From Polyangiaceae bacterium (GTDB lineage: Bacteria; Myxococcota_A; Polyangia; Polyangiales; Polyangiaceae), in NCBI GenBank assembly GCA_020633205.1, contig JACKEB010000021.1, positions 62,001 through 126,000 on the forward strand: a stretch of 64,000 nt of DNA. Reading direction: 5' to 3'. Of the stretch, positions 17,128 to 26,371 are shown in pieces; the first letter of the stretch is position 1; each line of letters begins with the position of its first letter. Made by a program: the position numbers and the translations under genes. The notes under the pieces are model-generated. The model was not told where the DNA came from. It worked only from the letters and a program-made list of their open reading frames with translations, and made no database searches.

Positions 17128-18678
17128 CTACTCTGGCAGCGGACCGTACTCCGCCGCGAGCTTTGCCTCTTCAAGCAGTGCGCGCTCAGTGCGCTCATAG
17201 AGCGTCCGGGCCTCTTCGTGGCTGTCACCGATTGCCGTGAGGCCGAGGCGGCCGTGATCGCCGATCGCGCTCAGCATGTGGAGCACCACGCCGCTCTGAC
17301 GCGTGTGATCGTAGTGGAGGCCGTGACGCACGCAGATGTCGAAGAGATCGCTCGGTGTGAACTGGCGGAAGCCCGGGGACTCCAAGCTGTCTGTCGCCAC
17401 GTAGCACTTCGGGCGATCTCCGATGCGAAACTCGCTCTTCGCGGCGTCATAGGTCCCGTCGGTCAGGAACTGCAGCGTGAGGAAGGGGTGAGTCGTGCCG
17501 CCCTTGCGTAGGTTCAGCTCGATGGCGTAGCTGGACCAGCCGGCGTCCGTCTTACCGCACACGAAATCGATGGCGAAGCGACCGAGGACGCCGCGCTGGG
17601 CGAGCGCCTCGCCGACCTTGAGCGCCGCCTCGGAGATCTCGCGGGCGTAGGCCGGATCCGCGGGGAAGGAGCAGCCGACGTACTTCTGACCCGTCGCGCC
17701 ACCGAGCAGCTGATCGTGGGTCGACAACAGCTCGACCTTGCCGAGCGGGGTGACTCGGAGCTGTACCGACGGGCTGGTTAGCGGTGTCCCCACGACCCGC
17801 TGCTCGAGCACCCCAGCGTACTTGGCGAGCTTCTCTAGGTATTGCTCGACGCTCCAGTGCTTCGCCTCGAGCTTGAGCTTGCTCAGGCGGTCGCGCACCG
17901 AGCCGCGATCGTCACTGAGGTTGCGGAGGTCCAGCACCGCGTTGCCTTCTCCGCTCACACCGTCGTTGTGCTTGACCATCGCCTCGAGCACCTCGGGGTG
18001 CCGTTGCTTGAACTCGATGACCGCATCGATCAACGACTCGGTATCCGTGATGTTTTCGATGCCTACGGGGTGCTTGACCCCGCAGCTCTCGAAGAGCTCG
18101 CGGCAGCCACTCTTGGTCCCGAGATCTAAAAACCTGGGGTCGGCGCCATACATGGGGATGCCGAGGCGCAGCGCGAGATCTCGCTCGAAATCAGTCGTGT
18201 TGAATGGGACCAGGTGAGCTCGGTTCGGATCACCGATCAGCCCGCGCAGCTTCTTCAAGAGCCGCGGCCGCTGCAGGAGCTTCACGCTTAGCGGCTGTGG
18301 CGCGCCGTCATGGGGCGCGAGCAGGAACAGGCGTTCGCGGGCGTGGCTCGGGATGACACCGGGAAGCAGACTCAAGTAGTAGTCGACGATCGCAGGCTGA
18401 ATGGGCTGTGAGGTGACGTAGATCAGCCGCGCGCGCGGCTGGCGCAGGAGAAACAGCAAGAACAGAAAGCGCTCTTCATAGGCCTGCAACAAGGAGCCTT
18501 GGAGTGCGTCGAAGTCCACGGTGAGCGATGGCACGACGACGATGGTCTGCTCCCCGTGGTCTTCGAGACTCTCGATCAATTGCCACAGGGAAACAAGCTT
18601 CGCCTGTAGGTGATCGAAGCGAGCCTGAATCTCTGCGTTCGGCAGGTCGAGCTTGGGGGTTTGCAGTGCGAGGCTCAT
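17128..18678 (-). CDS. ATP-grasp peptide ligase, PGM1-related
   Basis: 516 residues. The middle section (IPSHARERLFLL, RPRLLKKLRGLI, RAHLVPFNTTDFERDLA, LGIPMYGADPRFL, GTKSGCRELF) matches what I recall of PGM1-related ligases, named after the ATP-grasp enzyme that joins an unusual amino acid to a peptide in pheganomycin synthesis. The ATP-grasp lysine/acidic region (VLEAMVKHNDGVSGEGNAVLD) and metal-binding end (GRFAIDFV ... YAIELNLRKGGTTHPF) follow. The ATG at 18678 (MSLALQTPKLDLPN) was taken as start; 187 upstream open codons look non-coding. The neighbour upstream is a PLP enzyme acting on small amino acids, but no peptide precursor or transporter is adjacent. Substrates are unknown. Confidence 0.75.
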   Translation of the reverse strand: MSLALQTPKLDLPNAEIQARFDHLQAKLVSLWQLIESLEDHGEQTIVVVPSLTVDFDALQGSLLQAYEERFLFLLFLLRQPRARLIYVTSQPIQPAIVDYYLSLLPGVIPSHARERLFLLAPHDGAPQPLSVKLLQRPRLLKKLRGLIGDPNRAHLVPFNTTDFERDLALRLGIPMYGADPRFLDLGTKSGCRELFESCGVKHPVGIENITDTESLIDAVIEFKQRHPEVLEAMVKHNDGVSGEGNAVLDLRNLSDDRGSVRDRLSKLKLEAKHWSVEQYLEKLAKYAGVLEQRVVGTPLTSPSVQLRVTPLGKVELLSTHDQLLGGATGQKYVGCSFPADPAYAREISEAALKVGEALAQRGVLGRFAIDFVCGKTDAGWSSYAIELNLRKGGTTHPFLTLQFLTDGTYDAAKSEFRIGDRPKCYVATDSLESPGFRQFTPSDLFDICVRHGLHYDHTRQSGVVLHMLSAIGDHGRLGLTAIGDSHEEARTLYERTERALLEEAKLAAEYGPLPE

Positions 18679-18758
18679 ATCGGTCGTTCCTCGTCGGCAG
18701 TGCCAGCTGTAGCGCCAGCGGCCAAGTTGCCTGGGCGCTTCGGATGAAGACGAGCGCG

Positions 18759-19835
18759 CTAGTCGGCTGGTGAAGCTAGGAGACCTGGCAGGCCGCCGGT
18801 ATGGATGAAAAGGACTCTCTTTGGCGTGAACGAGAGGCCGTAGCGCGAGGGGTCGCGCAGCAGCTCCCTCAGCCCCCACAGGGCCTTGCCAGAGTACACC
18901 GGATCCACGATCAGGCCACACGTGGTCGCTACCTCGCGGATAAACGCGCGTTGTTCCGCGCTTGGAACCCCATACGCGGGCCCCTTGAACTGGTCGAACA
19001 CGTGGACGTCGCTCGAACGAGAGAGCGCGGGAACGTAGGCCTTGGCCTCTTCCTCGATTTGCCGCACGACCCCGCTGAAGTACTCGACGTCGTCGCACAC
19101 CGCCATCACCGCCGTGTGTTGGGCAACGCCGTAGACTCCCGCGCCGAGGCTGATGCCAGCAGCGGTACCGCCCGACCCACACGCGTGGACCACCAGGTCG
19201 AAGCCGTGAGTGTCCCCAAGGCCCGGGCCAAGGCCGCACTCGAGTTGCTCTCGAACCTCCCGCATGGCTTCGAAGTAGCCGACCGCTCCGAGCCCGTTGC
19301 TGCCGCCCTCGGGGATGATGTAGGGGCGCTCACCCCGCGCCGTGAGTTCCTCTGCGACCTGTGCCAGCAGCTGTTTGCGGGTGCCGTACTGTGCGTACGT
19401 GATGAAGCGGCAGTCGGCGCCGACGAGGCGGTCGAGGGCGAGGTTGCCAGTCTCCGGCCCCGGGTTCTCCGGGTCCTTGGCCCGTAAGAGTAGCGTGGCG
19501 GAGAGGCCCAGGCTCCTGGCCAGGAGAGCTGTCGCTCGAGCGTGGTTCGACTGCACGGCACCGCAGGTGATCACATGGGTCGCGCCTTGGTCTAGTGCTT
19601 CCGCGAGGAGATACTCGAGCTTGCGGATCTTGTTTCCCGCTTCGGCGCCTGCCGTCATGTCATCGCGTTTCACCCAGAGCTCGACGCCGCAGAGCTGGCT
19701 CAGCCTCGAGTTCTGCCACAGCGGAGTTGGCAAGTGCGCCAGCGCAAGTCGCGGCAGCCCTTGGTGAGGGCGCCAGCTCGAGCGAGGCGAATGTTCGGTC
19801 GACTTGAACTGGAGGTCGACGGGCGCGCCAGACAT
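18759..19835 (-). CDS. PLP-dependent D-cysteine desulfhydrase / ACC deaminase family
   Basis: 358 residues. This fold-type II PLP family opens 1-aminocyclopropane-1-carboxylate or removes sulfide from D-cysteine. The start of the catalytic domain (LPTPLWQNSRLSQLCGVELWVKRDDMT) and the Schiff-base lysine region (AGNKIRKLEYLLAEAL) are clear, as are the AVQSNHARATA cofactor loop, GSGGTAAGI phosphate-binding glycines and HTGGLPGLL near the end. In this family D-cysteine desulfhydrases are more common in bacteria than true ACC deaminases; the sequence alone does not decide. The start was set at the ATG giving MSGAPVDLQF; an upstream GTG adds 12 residues. Confidence 0.88.
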   Translation of the reverse strand: MSGAPVDLQFKSTEHSPRSSWRPHQGLPRLALAHLPTPLWQNSRLSQLCGVELWVKRDDMTAGAEAGNKIRKLEYLLAEALDQGATHVITCGAVQSNHARATALLARSLGLSATLLLRAKDPENPGPETGNLALDRLVGADCRFITYAQYGTRKQLLAQVAEELTARGERPYIIPEGGSNGLGAVGYFEAMREVREQLECGLGPGLGDTHGFDLVVHACGSGGTAAGISLGAGVYGVAQHTAVMAVCDDVEYFSGVVRQIEEEAKAYVPALSRSSDVHVFDQFKGPAYGVPSAEQRAFIREVATTCGLIVDPVYSGKALWGLRELLRDPSRYGLSFTPKRVLFIHTGGLPGLLASPAD

Positions 19836-19918
19836 GCGCCCATGCTCACACGGCGTGCGGGCCAGCACCAAGCACCTCGCGCCCCCGACCGCACAAGTCG
19901 ATTCGGGCTCAGCTGCGC

Positions 19919-20452
19919 TCAGGCGATGGTCACGAGCTTGGCGCCGCCTTCAACGGCGTCGCCGGGCGCCACGAACACCTTCTTCACGGTACCAGCGCCC
20001 TCGGCGACCAGTTCGTTTTCCATCTTCATGGCTTCCACCACGATGACCGGTGTCCCCGCTGCGACTTCTTGCCCCTCGGTGACTAGCACCTTCACCACCT
20101 TACCCGGCATCGGGCTCTTGATGGTGCCGTCCGCGCTGCCGGACTTTCCGCCGCGCACGCTCGCGGCTGCGCGGCTGCGCTCGGTTTCGACGCGGGCCTT
20201 TGCGCGGTGCCCATTGGCGTAGGCTTGTACCTCTCCAGGGACGTCGCCATCCAGCGACAGGTCGAAGACCTTGCCGTCGAGGTGAACCGTGGAGAGGCCA
20301 CCGGTGGTGGAAAGCTCCGCGGGGACGGCGTCGAGCACCTGTTCGGACCCATCAGCCGACAGCTTTACGGGACGAACTTCAAAGCTGCCAGTGGGCAGCT
20401 TCACGACGTCCATCACATGTTCTTCGCCTTCAATCGTCACGAAGTAGCGCAT
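19919..20452 (-). CDS. Biotin carboxyl carrier protein
   Basis: 177 residues, started at the ATG giving MRYFVTIEGEEH. The C-terminal 70 residues are a biotinyl domain with the biotin-accepting lysine K143 in VVEAMKMENEL, preceded by SPMPGKVVKVLV. The N-terminal 100 residues form a beta-rich segment like that of carriers in propionyl-, methylcrotonyl- or acyl-CoA carboxylases, rather than the Pro/Ala-rich tail of AccB. No biotin carboxylase or carboxyltransferase gene is adjacent, so the parent complex is not defined by context. Confidence 0.9.
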   Translation of the reverse strand: MRYFVTIEGEEHVMDVVKLPTGSFEVRPVKLSADGSEQVLDAVPAELSTTGGLSTVHLDGKVFDLSLDGDVPGEVQAYANGHRAKARVETERSRAAASVRGGKSGSADGTIKSPMPGKVVKVLVTEGQEVAAGTPVIVVEAMKMENELVAEGAGTVKKVFVAPGDAVEGGAKLVTIA

Positions 20453-20520
20453 AGCGAGCGGCGCGGACGCTAACACCTGAGCCCAGCCAAGGCGAGGTCT
20501 GGAGCGGCTTTTTTCGGTTG

Positions 20521-20549
20521 GCGCGGCGAGTATCGCTACCTCGCCGCGC
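20521..20549 (-). terminator. GC-rich hairpin after the hydrolase-like lipoprotein gene
   Basis: Perfect 10-bp inverted repeat GCGCGGCGAG/CTCGCCGCGC with a 9-base loop, 12 bases beyond the stop at 20562. No U-tract follows on the minus strand, so it could be an attenuated terminator or an RNA-stabilising hairpin. Confidence 0.5.
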
Positions 20550-20561
20550 TCGGGGTCGTTC

Positions 20562-23500
20562 TCAGGGTGCCTGCTCGGGAATGAACTTGCAGCTCCCGCT
20601 ACCGATCTTCGCGAGGCAACTGTGGGTGGTCGGGTGCGAGAGGTAGTAGAGGTCCGCGCCTTCGGTGGCGAAGAAGCGCGCCACGAGGTTGATGAAGTAG
20701 CGACCTGCGACCCACTCCTGGCAAGGGTCCGCTGGGTTGAAGCCGTGTTCTCCGCGCGGATTCACGTAGCCCATCAACATCGCGAGCAGGCGAGAGTCAG
20801 CGGTCCAGCCGCTGCTATCCGCGGCGAAGGGTTGCCCCATCAGGCGCGGTGCCCACACGGCGTCGATCGTGTCAGGGGTCGCGGGGGTCGCGATGCGGCC
20901 GAGGCGCAACGGCACCTGCGCTTCACGCTCGCCATAGTGAGCTTGGCCTTCGTCGACGGCATCGGGATCGAACAGATACTGGGCGCAGCGCTCCGCGCTC
21001 TGGGGCGCGGCAGCACAGCGACCATTGGTGCACACTCCCGAGTCGCACTCGCTCGCGTCGGCGCACGTTGGCAAGCACCCGGCGTAGTCGTGCTCGGGGG
21101 CTACTTCGTTGTCGAAGCAGGCGTTCTTGTTCTCAGGCGTCGCGCGCTCCAGGCGATTGATGCCCTCGATCACGTGGTTGTCGAGGAGGAAGCGATTCGG
21201 AGTCCGGTCTCCGAGGCTCGAGTACAGGCTGTCCGGCGTCACGTAGTCTGCGTAAGCGGGATAGCGTGTCGCAGCGTCCGGGCGCATGAAGGGGATGGCT
21301 CCCAGGACGCGGCCCATGGAGATCCCTGCGTTCAGCGGCACGTTCATGTCGCCGATGGTCACCATGTTGAGGAACCCCGTTGGTTGTTGTGGGTTTCCCC
21401 ACGGATCCAACATCGTCTTCAGGCCGGCATAGGGCACGTAGTTTCCGGGGTCGCCCGGATCGACCGCGGCCGCCGCCAGGGTCATGAAGCGGCGCATCTC
21501 CGGGGTCTGGCGGATGTAACCGAAGCCTTCGACTGGCGCCCGGAGATCCGAGCCAGCGGGGAAGTAGCGGTTCTGGAACTTGGTGCAGCCTTCGGCGGTG
21601 GTGCACACGACGTAGGAGTCCGTCGGATCCATGGCGTCTTTCGGCACCAACCCCTTGCCCCACTCGTAGAAGCCCTGCAGCAGGTGCGCGTCGGGTTTGA
21701 GGTTGCACCCGCCGTCGGTCGCGTAGGTGTCGATCGCGTCCGCCTCGTCGTAGACCGAGACATAGAGCCGGTCTCCGACGCTGGTGGGGATGCCGACACG
21801 GAAGCGACCGCTGCCGAGGCCCTGGTCATCGTCTCCGGCGATGCGACCGCAGCGCACCTCGCCGTTGCTGATATTCTGCACGCGGACCGTGCCGCCCTGA
21901 ATCAGACCGGCGTCATCGAGGCAGCCGAACTCGAGCTCGCGGTCGTCGTTCACGTCGACGACGACGAAGCGCAGGGAGATCTGGCCTGGCTCACACGCAG
22001 TGACGGGGTTGCCGTCTTTATCCGTGGGGATTTCCTCTGGAGGGACGCCCACGATGATGGGGCCAAAGTTGCGCAGGTAAACGCCTTCGAAAACTCCGCC
22101 TTGAAAGGTGCGCGCCCCGACATCCAGTAGCCCAGCGGCGCCTGCGACGGGCGCGGCGCTCACGACGTCCGGATCCAAGATGGCGAGGAACGGAGCGAGG
22201 AAGCCGCCGAGGCTCTGCCCCCAAGCATGGTACTTCACATCGCCGCCCACGTCGGGCGTCCCATCGCCGTCGAAGTCGCCTGCGAGGTTCGGGTTGCCGT
22301 CTTGGTCGTAGTCGGCGGTGCTCATTCGCTCGCCGTCGAACGACTTGAAGATGCGGAAGAGCTGTAGCAGGTCGATCGCGCTTTGCCGCACGACGTCGCG
22401 GGTGTGGAAGATGTAGCTCGTCCAGTAGTCGCCGCCCGAGTTGTTGAGCGGATCCCCATCACCGTCGAGATCGCGGGCGCGGCCAGCTAACAGCGCGTCA
22501 GCCAGCGGCCCCGCACAGGAGCCGCGCAGCAGACCTCGGGCGAGATTCTGCGTGGTCTGATCGAACTCGAGTCCATGGAACACCGCGTTCACACCAACGC
22601 TCGCGATGCCTTGCTTGGCGAGGGAGCCAGCGAAGCCCAGGTGCTCGATGTCCGAGCTGGTGTAGCCGTGACCGTAGTAGGCGACTGGGAACGGCTGATG
22701 GTGTTCAGCGGTGGCCTTGGGAATGGTGATGAAGAACTGGACGGTGTCGCTCTGCACTTCGCCATCGCCGGAGCGATAGTCGAGGTTGAATGAGGCCGCC
22801 GCGTCGGTCCCCTTGGGGCCACCGTGGATGAAGAACGGCGACTTGAAGCTGCCGATCACGGCATGGCTGACGTGGCTCCAGCTGTCGACTAGCTCATCTG
22901 CGGATGCGCCGCCGATGCCGAACTGACTCGCTAACTGCCGTAGCAGGTCCGCGTTCTTGTCGAAGTCGAGGATGTAGGCCTCATTCAAGCGGCCCTGACA
23001 TTTCGGGTACTCCGGATCGTCGTACCACTTCTCCGGTTCAGTCACTCCGTCCGCCACGAATGTGCTGTCCACGGGACCCGCAATTCGCATGAGATCGATA
23101 TCCGCAGGGAACTGCTTGTTGAGGTACGCGAACGGGCCGGTGCCGTACAAGCCGTCGCGGATCAGGCGAAGGTCTTCCACGACTGGCTGGGTGGTGAAGC
23201 TCCAGGTGAACGCCACGTGCTCCAGGCCGGTGCCCCCGATGCTGCCGTAGTAGCCGTTCAGGCTCGGGTCCTCGAGGTGATGCTGAAGGCGCTCTGTCGC
23301 CTCCTCCTGGGAGGGGTGATAGACGAAGTCGAAGGGGGACTTGACGACGTTTCCGTCGGGATCTCTCACTCGATCCGTTACCACCACCGCGTACTCGGTC
23401 TTCTCCTCCAATGGGATCAGCGGACGCATGATCAGCGTGTCGGTCTCACGCTCGTACCAGGTGAGGATATTATCCGCGAGGCACCGATCGCGGTCGACCT

Positions 23501-24299
23501 CGCTGACTTGGCCCAAGACTACCTGCGCCTGATTGGGGCAAGCGGTGGGATCCACCACGTTTGGCCGGTCGAGTACGCCGTCGAAATCGGTGTCCCATGC
23601 CGGGTTGTAGATGGGCTTGCCGAACGGCGTTCCATCTTCTGTGCGGGTCGGGTCGAACAAGCCAGTGCGCGGATCGATCGTCTCGTCCGCCGACTCGAAG
23701 AGCAAGTAGCCTTCCTGGCGACGCGTGTCGTTGCGCCAGTACTTCTGCTTTTCTTTGATGACGTACTGGAAGTCACCTTCACCCATGTCGAGGGCGACGG
23801 GCACGCCAGTCTTCAGATTGACCAGGTAGATGGCGTCATCTGCGAACTCGAAGTCGTCGCCGACTTGGCGACTTTGGATGTTCCCGAGATCGATTGCCGG
23901 ACGAGCGTCGTTCGGATCGCGCTTGTCGAAAGCGACGGTTACCCCAGCGAAGGTACCCCAGCCCTCGAGCTGGTCGAACTTCTCACGCGCGGTCTCTTCG
24001 ATCTCCGTGGGGGCGACGATGCTCGCGTTGATGCGTAGCCCGGTGCGGCTCGTGGGGTCCGGCCACATCGCCACGTCGTTGGGCATCGGAATTTCCGGCA
24101 ACGGCTTGTGGTACAGGTCGAAGCGGACCGTCGGACCGTTTCCGTCCGGAGTCCGCTTCAGACCCTCGGGGATTTCGTCCACCGTGCAACCCATGCTGCC
24201 GAGCGCGACCAGCAACGGAAGCACCGCGGCAATCGGCGACAGCGCCGCGACTCGCCGTGGGCTGGGCCCGGGTTGGGGGGGAGTAGAATCGTGCCTCAT
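20562..24299 (-). CDS. Very large lipoprotein with alpha/beta-hydrolase core
   Basis: 1245 residues. Signal peptide with lipobox LGSMGC. The N-terminal 400 residues are beta-rich and Ca-motif-like in places (DTDFDGVLDRPN). The central part has an alpha/beta-hydrolase look: VAYYGHGYTSSDIEHLGF, then nucleophile elbow GQSLGGFLAPFLAI with a candidate Ser, then PVAGAAGLLD. A Cys-rich segment near the C-terminus (CLPTCADASECDSGVC) resembles those of myxobacterial surface proteins. Esterase or lipase activity on the outer membrane is plausible but unproven. The start chosen is the ATG at 24299, with GGAG six bases upstream; an ATG at 24320 overlaps the previous stop as TGATG. Either way it is coupled to the barrel gene. 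Confidence 0.82.
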   Translation of the reverse strand: MRHDSTPPQPGPSPRRVAALSPIAAVLPLLVALGSMGCTVDEIPEGLKRTPDGNGPTVRFDLYHKPLPEIPMPNDVAMWPDPTSRTGLRINASIVAPTEIEETAREKFDQLEGWGTFAGVTVAFDKRDPNDARPAIDLGNIQSRQVGDDFEFADDAIYLVNLKTGVPVALDMGEGDFQYVIKEKQKYWRNDTRRQEGYLLFESADETIDPRTGLFDPTRTEDGTPFGKPIYNPAWDTDFDGVLDRPNVVDPTACPNQAQVVLGQVSEVDRDRCLADNILTWYERETDTLIMRPLIPLEEKTEYAVVVTDRVRDPDGNVVKSPFDFVYHPSQEEATERLQHHLEDPSLNGYYGSIGGTGLEHVAFTWSFTTQPVVEDLRLIRDGLYGTGPFAYLNKQFPADIDLMRIAGPVDSTFVADGVTEPEKWYDDPEYPKCQGRLNEAYILDFDKNADLLRQLASQFGIGGASADELVDSWSHVSHAVIGSFKSPFFIHGGPKGTDAAASFNLDYRSGDGEVQSDTVQFFITIPKATAEHHQPFPVAYYGHGYTSSDIEHLGFAGSLAKQGIASVGVNAVFHGLEFDQTTQNLARGLLRGSCAGPLADALLAGRARDLDGDGDPLNNSGGDYWTSYIFHTRDVVRQSAIDLLQLFRIFKSFDGERMSTADYDQDGNPNLAGDFDGDGTPDVGGDVKYHAWGQSLGGFLAPFLAILDPDVVSAAPVAGAAGLLDVGARTFQGGVFEGVYLRNFGPIIVGVPPEEIPTDKDGNPVTACEPGQISLRFVVVDVNDDRELEFGCLDDAGLIQGGTVRVQNISNGEVRCGRIAGDDDQGLGSGRFRVGIPTSVGDRLYVSVYDEADAIDTYATDGGCNLKPDAHLLQGFYEWGKGLVPKDAMDPTDSYVVCTTAEGCTKFQNRYFPAGSDLRAPVEGFGYIRQTPEMRRFMTLAAAAVDPGDPGNYVPYAGLKTMLDPWGNPQQPTGFLNMVTIGDMNVPLNAGISMGRVLGAIPFMRPDAATRYPAYADYVTPDSLYSSLGDRTPNRFLLDNHVIEGINRLERATPENKNACFDNEVAPEHDYAGCLPTCADASECDSGVCTNGRCAAAPQSAERCAQYLFDPDAVDEGQAHYGEREAQVPLRLGRIATPATPDTIDAVWAPRLMGQPFAADSSGWTADSRLLAMLMGYVNPRGEHGFNPADPCQEWVAGRYFINLVARFFATEGADLYYLSHPTTHSCLAKIGSGSCKFIPEQAP

Positions 24300-24319
24300 C
24301 GTGCTCTCCAGCTCAGGCA

Positions 24320-26257
24320 TCAGAACTGCAACCCCATGCGTCCGACGCCGATGTACTGCGTACCCAGCGAGTTACCCTGTGCGTCGTCGAACGCCTTGCC
24401 CGGAAAGAACACGCCGCCTTGCGCGCCGAGCTCAAGGTTGATGCCGTAGTTTAGCGCCCAGCGATACTCGACGCCCGCGTCTAGCTCGAGGCCCAGATCG
24501 CGACTCCGGGCATCACCGCCGTCGTAGTTGACGAAGCGACCCTCGGTGGTGACGGCGACGGGATCTACGAAGTCCGCGGTGGTTTGTGCAAGTACCAAGC
24601 CTGCCTTGAGATCGAGCTGCCGTAGCGGGCGGAACACGATCGTGGGGTAGAGATACGTCGCGCCGAAGATCCCCCCATCGCTTGGCAAGAACTCGCTGCC
24701 TGGGGCGGGGCGCTGGGTCAGCCCTTGATCCTCGGCAATCACTGCTGCCCTGGCGGTTTTCCACGCGAGAACTTCGTCGAAAAGAATCAAGCCGACGTTG
24801 TGGTTGCTCTCGAACGTGAAGCGGCGGGACGTGCCGTCATTGGGATCGGCGTCGCCGCTGGCCCAGCCGTACTCCATCTGCATCACCCAGCGACCGTAGC
24901 GATCCTCCCCGGTGCCTTCGGTGAGCACCGCGCCCAGCTGGAGCGCGCCACCAAAGGCGCGGATCTGCTCGCGCTCGTTGGCGCGCACTTCCTGGCGCGT
25001 GCGTAGCTGATCGGTGGAGCCGAGCAGGTACGCCAGCTCGAAGCCGCCGAAGACATGGCCGATTTCTCCGGGGAGCTTGGCGTTGAAGCTGCCAGAGGTA
25101 TCGAGTGCGACGACTTCGAGGTGCTCGTCGAACTCAAGCCCTGGGGCCGACTGAGCCTCCCGCGATTGATTTCGGTACACGGCATAGAGGCCGATTTGAT
25201 TGGCCGGTTTCTCGGGATCTGGCGGGCGGCTGTCGGTCGAGTAGGTGAGCGCGAGCACGCCTTGCCACGCATACTCGTCATCGGTGAGGTCGGCGGTGCG
25301 GTCCTTGAAGACCAGATCGCCCGCTGCCGCCACCACGACCTTGGAGTCCTTCCCTCCAGGCTTGGTCGCGAACAGCACGCGTTCCACGATCGAGCCGCCC
25401 CGATAGTCGCCAAAGAGGCTTTGGTGATTGCCGTCGTTGGCCACCAGACCCAGGCCCCAGTGGGACGGCTGTTGGCCGACACGGAACACGCCAATCGGGC
25501 TGTTCCACGTCAGGTAGAGCCAGCGCGGCGCTACCTTGACGGGGAAGCGCTCGTCGTAGGGCTCTTCGGCGCTGCCAACCTCCTGAGTCTCTTGTCCTGC
25601 GATGAATCCGCGCGGAACATCGATCTGGCCGACTAGCTCCAGGTCGTCACGAAACAGAAAGCGGGGAGTGAGGCGTAGCCAGTGCTCCACCCGCAGCGTC
25701 TGGCCCAATGAGTCTGGACCACCGGGTCGAGCCTTGAGCGGTAGATCGCTGAGCCCTGTGACCCGAAACTGATATTCCCCGCGGATTTGTCCCGTGGCGA
25801 CCTCAGGGTCTGGGCGCAGGAAGGGCGCTCGCGCGCTTTCGAGCACGAAGCGACTGCGGAAATCTTTGCCAGCGACCGCATCGGAGGGCGGGGGAGGCGG
25901 GGGAGGCTTTGGCGGGTTGCCGCTGGACGCTTCGCTTGACGCCAGCGCGGCGTCTGGCTCCGAGTCGGTGTCCTCGTCATCGGCGGCCGCGGGCGGACCG
26001 ACCGCCGGCGGGTCGTCCTTGTCGACCTGAGGGGACTCGCCGTCTTCGCCTGCGGGCGTGTCTGCCGGTTTCTCCTCCGCGTCAGGCTCGCCAGGAGCCG
26101 GCGCCGCCGGTGGATCGGCCGGCTGAGCCAGCGCTTGACCAGAGAAGGTGACTACCCCGAGGAACGCACCCATGAGCCACCAGCGCGGTGACTTCGACTG
26201 CGACGCTCGGCGAATCGCGCTCCACGAGCGCGAAGCCTGAAAAACTCCATAGCCCAC
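24320..26257 (-). CDS. Outer-membrane beta-barrel protein
   Basis: About 645 residues. Basic N-region plus signal peptide (SKSPRWWLMGAFLGVVTFSGQALA) is followed by a Pro/Ala/Asp-rich linker of about 120 residues including a run of ten prolines with one break. The barrel then has many amphipathic strands (RWLYLTWNSPIGVFRVGQQP, LELVGQIDVP) and ends in the C-terminal Phe typical for Bam-dependent insertion (GRMGLQF). Start uncertain: GTG 26257 retains the basic n-region; ATG 26174 would leave the signal peptide without charge. It is coupled by TGATG to the hydrolase-like lipoprotein, so the two may form an outer-membrane/surface pair. Transport substrate unknown. Confidence 0.82.
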   Translation of the reverse strand: MGYGVFQASRSWSAIRRASQSKSPRWWLMGAFLGVVTFSGQALAQPADPPAAPAPGEPDAEEKPADTPAGEDGESPQVDKDDPPAVGPPAAADDEDTDSEPDAALASSEASSGNPPKPPPPPPPSDAVAGKDFRSRFVLESARAPFLRPDPEVATGQIRGEYQFRVTGLSDLPLKARPGGPDSLGQTLRVEHWLRLTPRFLFRDDLELVGQIDVPRGFIAGQETQEVGSAEEPYDERFPVKVAPRWLYLTWNSPIGVFRVGQQPSHWGLGLVANDGNHQSLFGDYRGGSIVERVLFATKPGGKDSKVVVAAAGDLVFKDRTADLTDDEYAWQGVLALTYSTDSRPPDPEKPANQIGLYAVYRNQSREAQSAPGLEFDEHLEVVALDTSGSFNAKLPGEIGHVFGGFELAYLLGSTDQLRTRQEVRANEREQIRAFGGALQLGAVLTEGTGEDRYGRWVMQMEYGWASGDADPNDGTSRRFTFESNHNVGLILFDEVLAWKTARAAVIAEDQGLTQRPAPGSEFLPSDGGIFGATYLYPTIVFRPLRQLDLKAGLVLAQTTADFVDPVAVTTEGRFVNYDGGDARSRDLGLELDAGVEYRWALNYGINLELGAQGGVFFPGKAFDDAQGNSLGTQYIGVGRMGLQF

Positions 26258-26371
26258 TGGCGGCCGAGGATAGTGATGTGGAGAACTCGCGAGCAAGGAG
26301 ATCCTCGCCTGTGGTTGCGATGCGCGCACTCAGGCAGCCTGTCCGGCGGCGGTCTGGTATAGCGTCGCGCC

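Noticed and set aside
20622..22130. 502-codon open frame on the plus strand
   Set aside because: Antisense to the giant lipoprotein gene; no signal peptide or family features.
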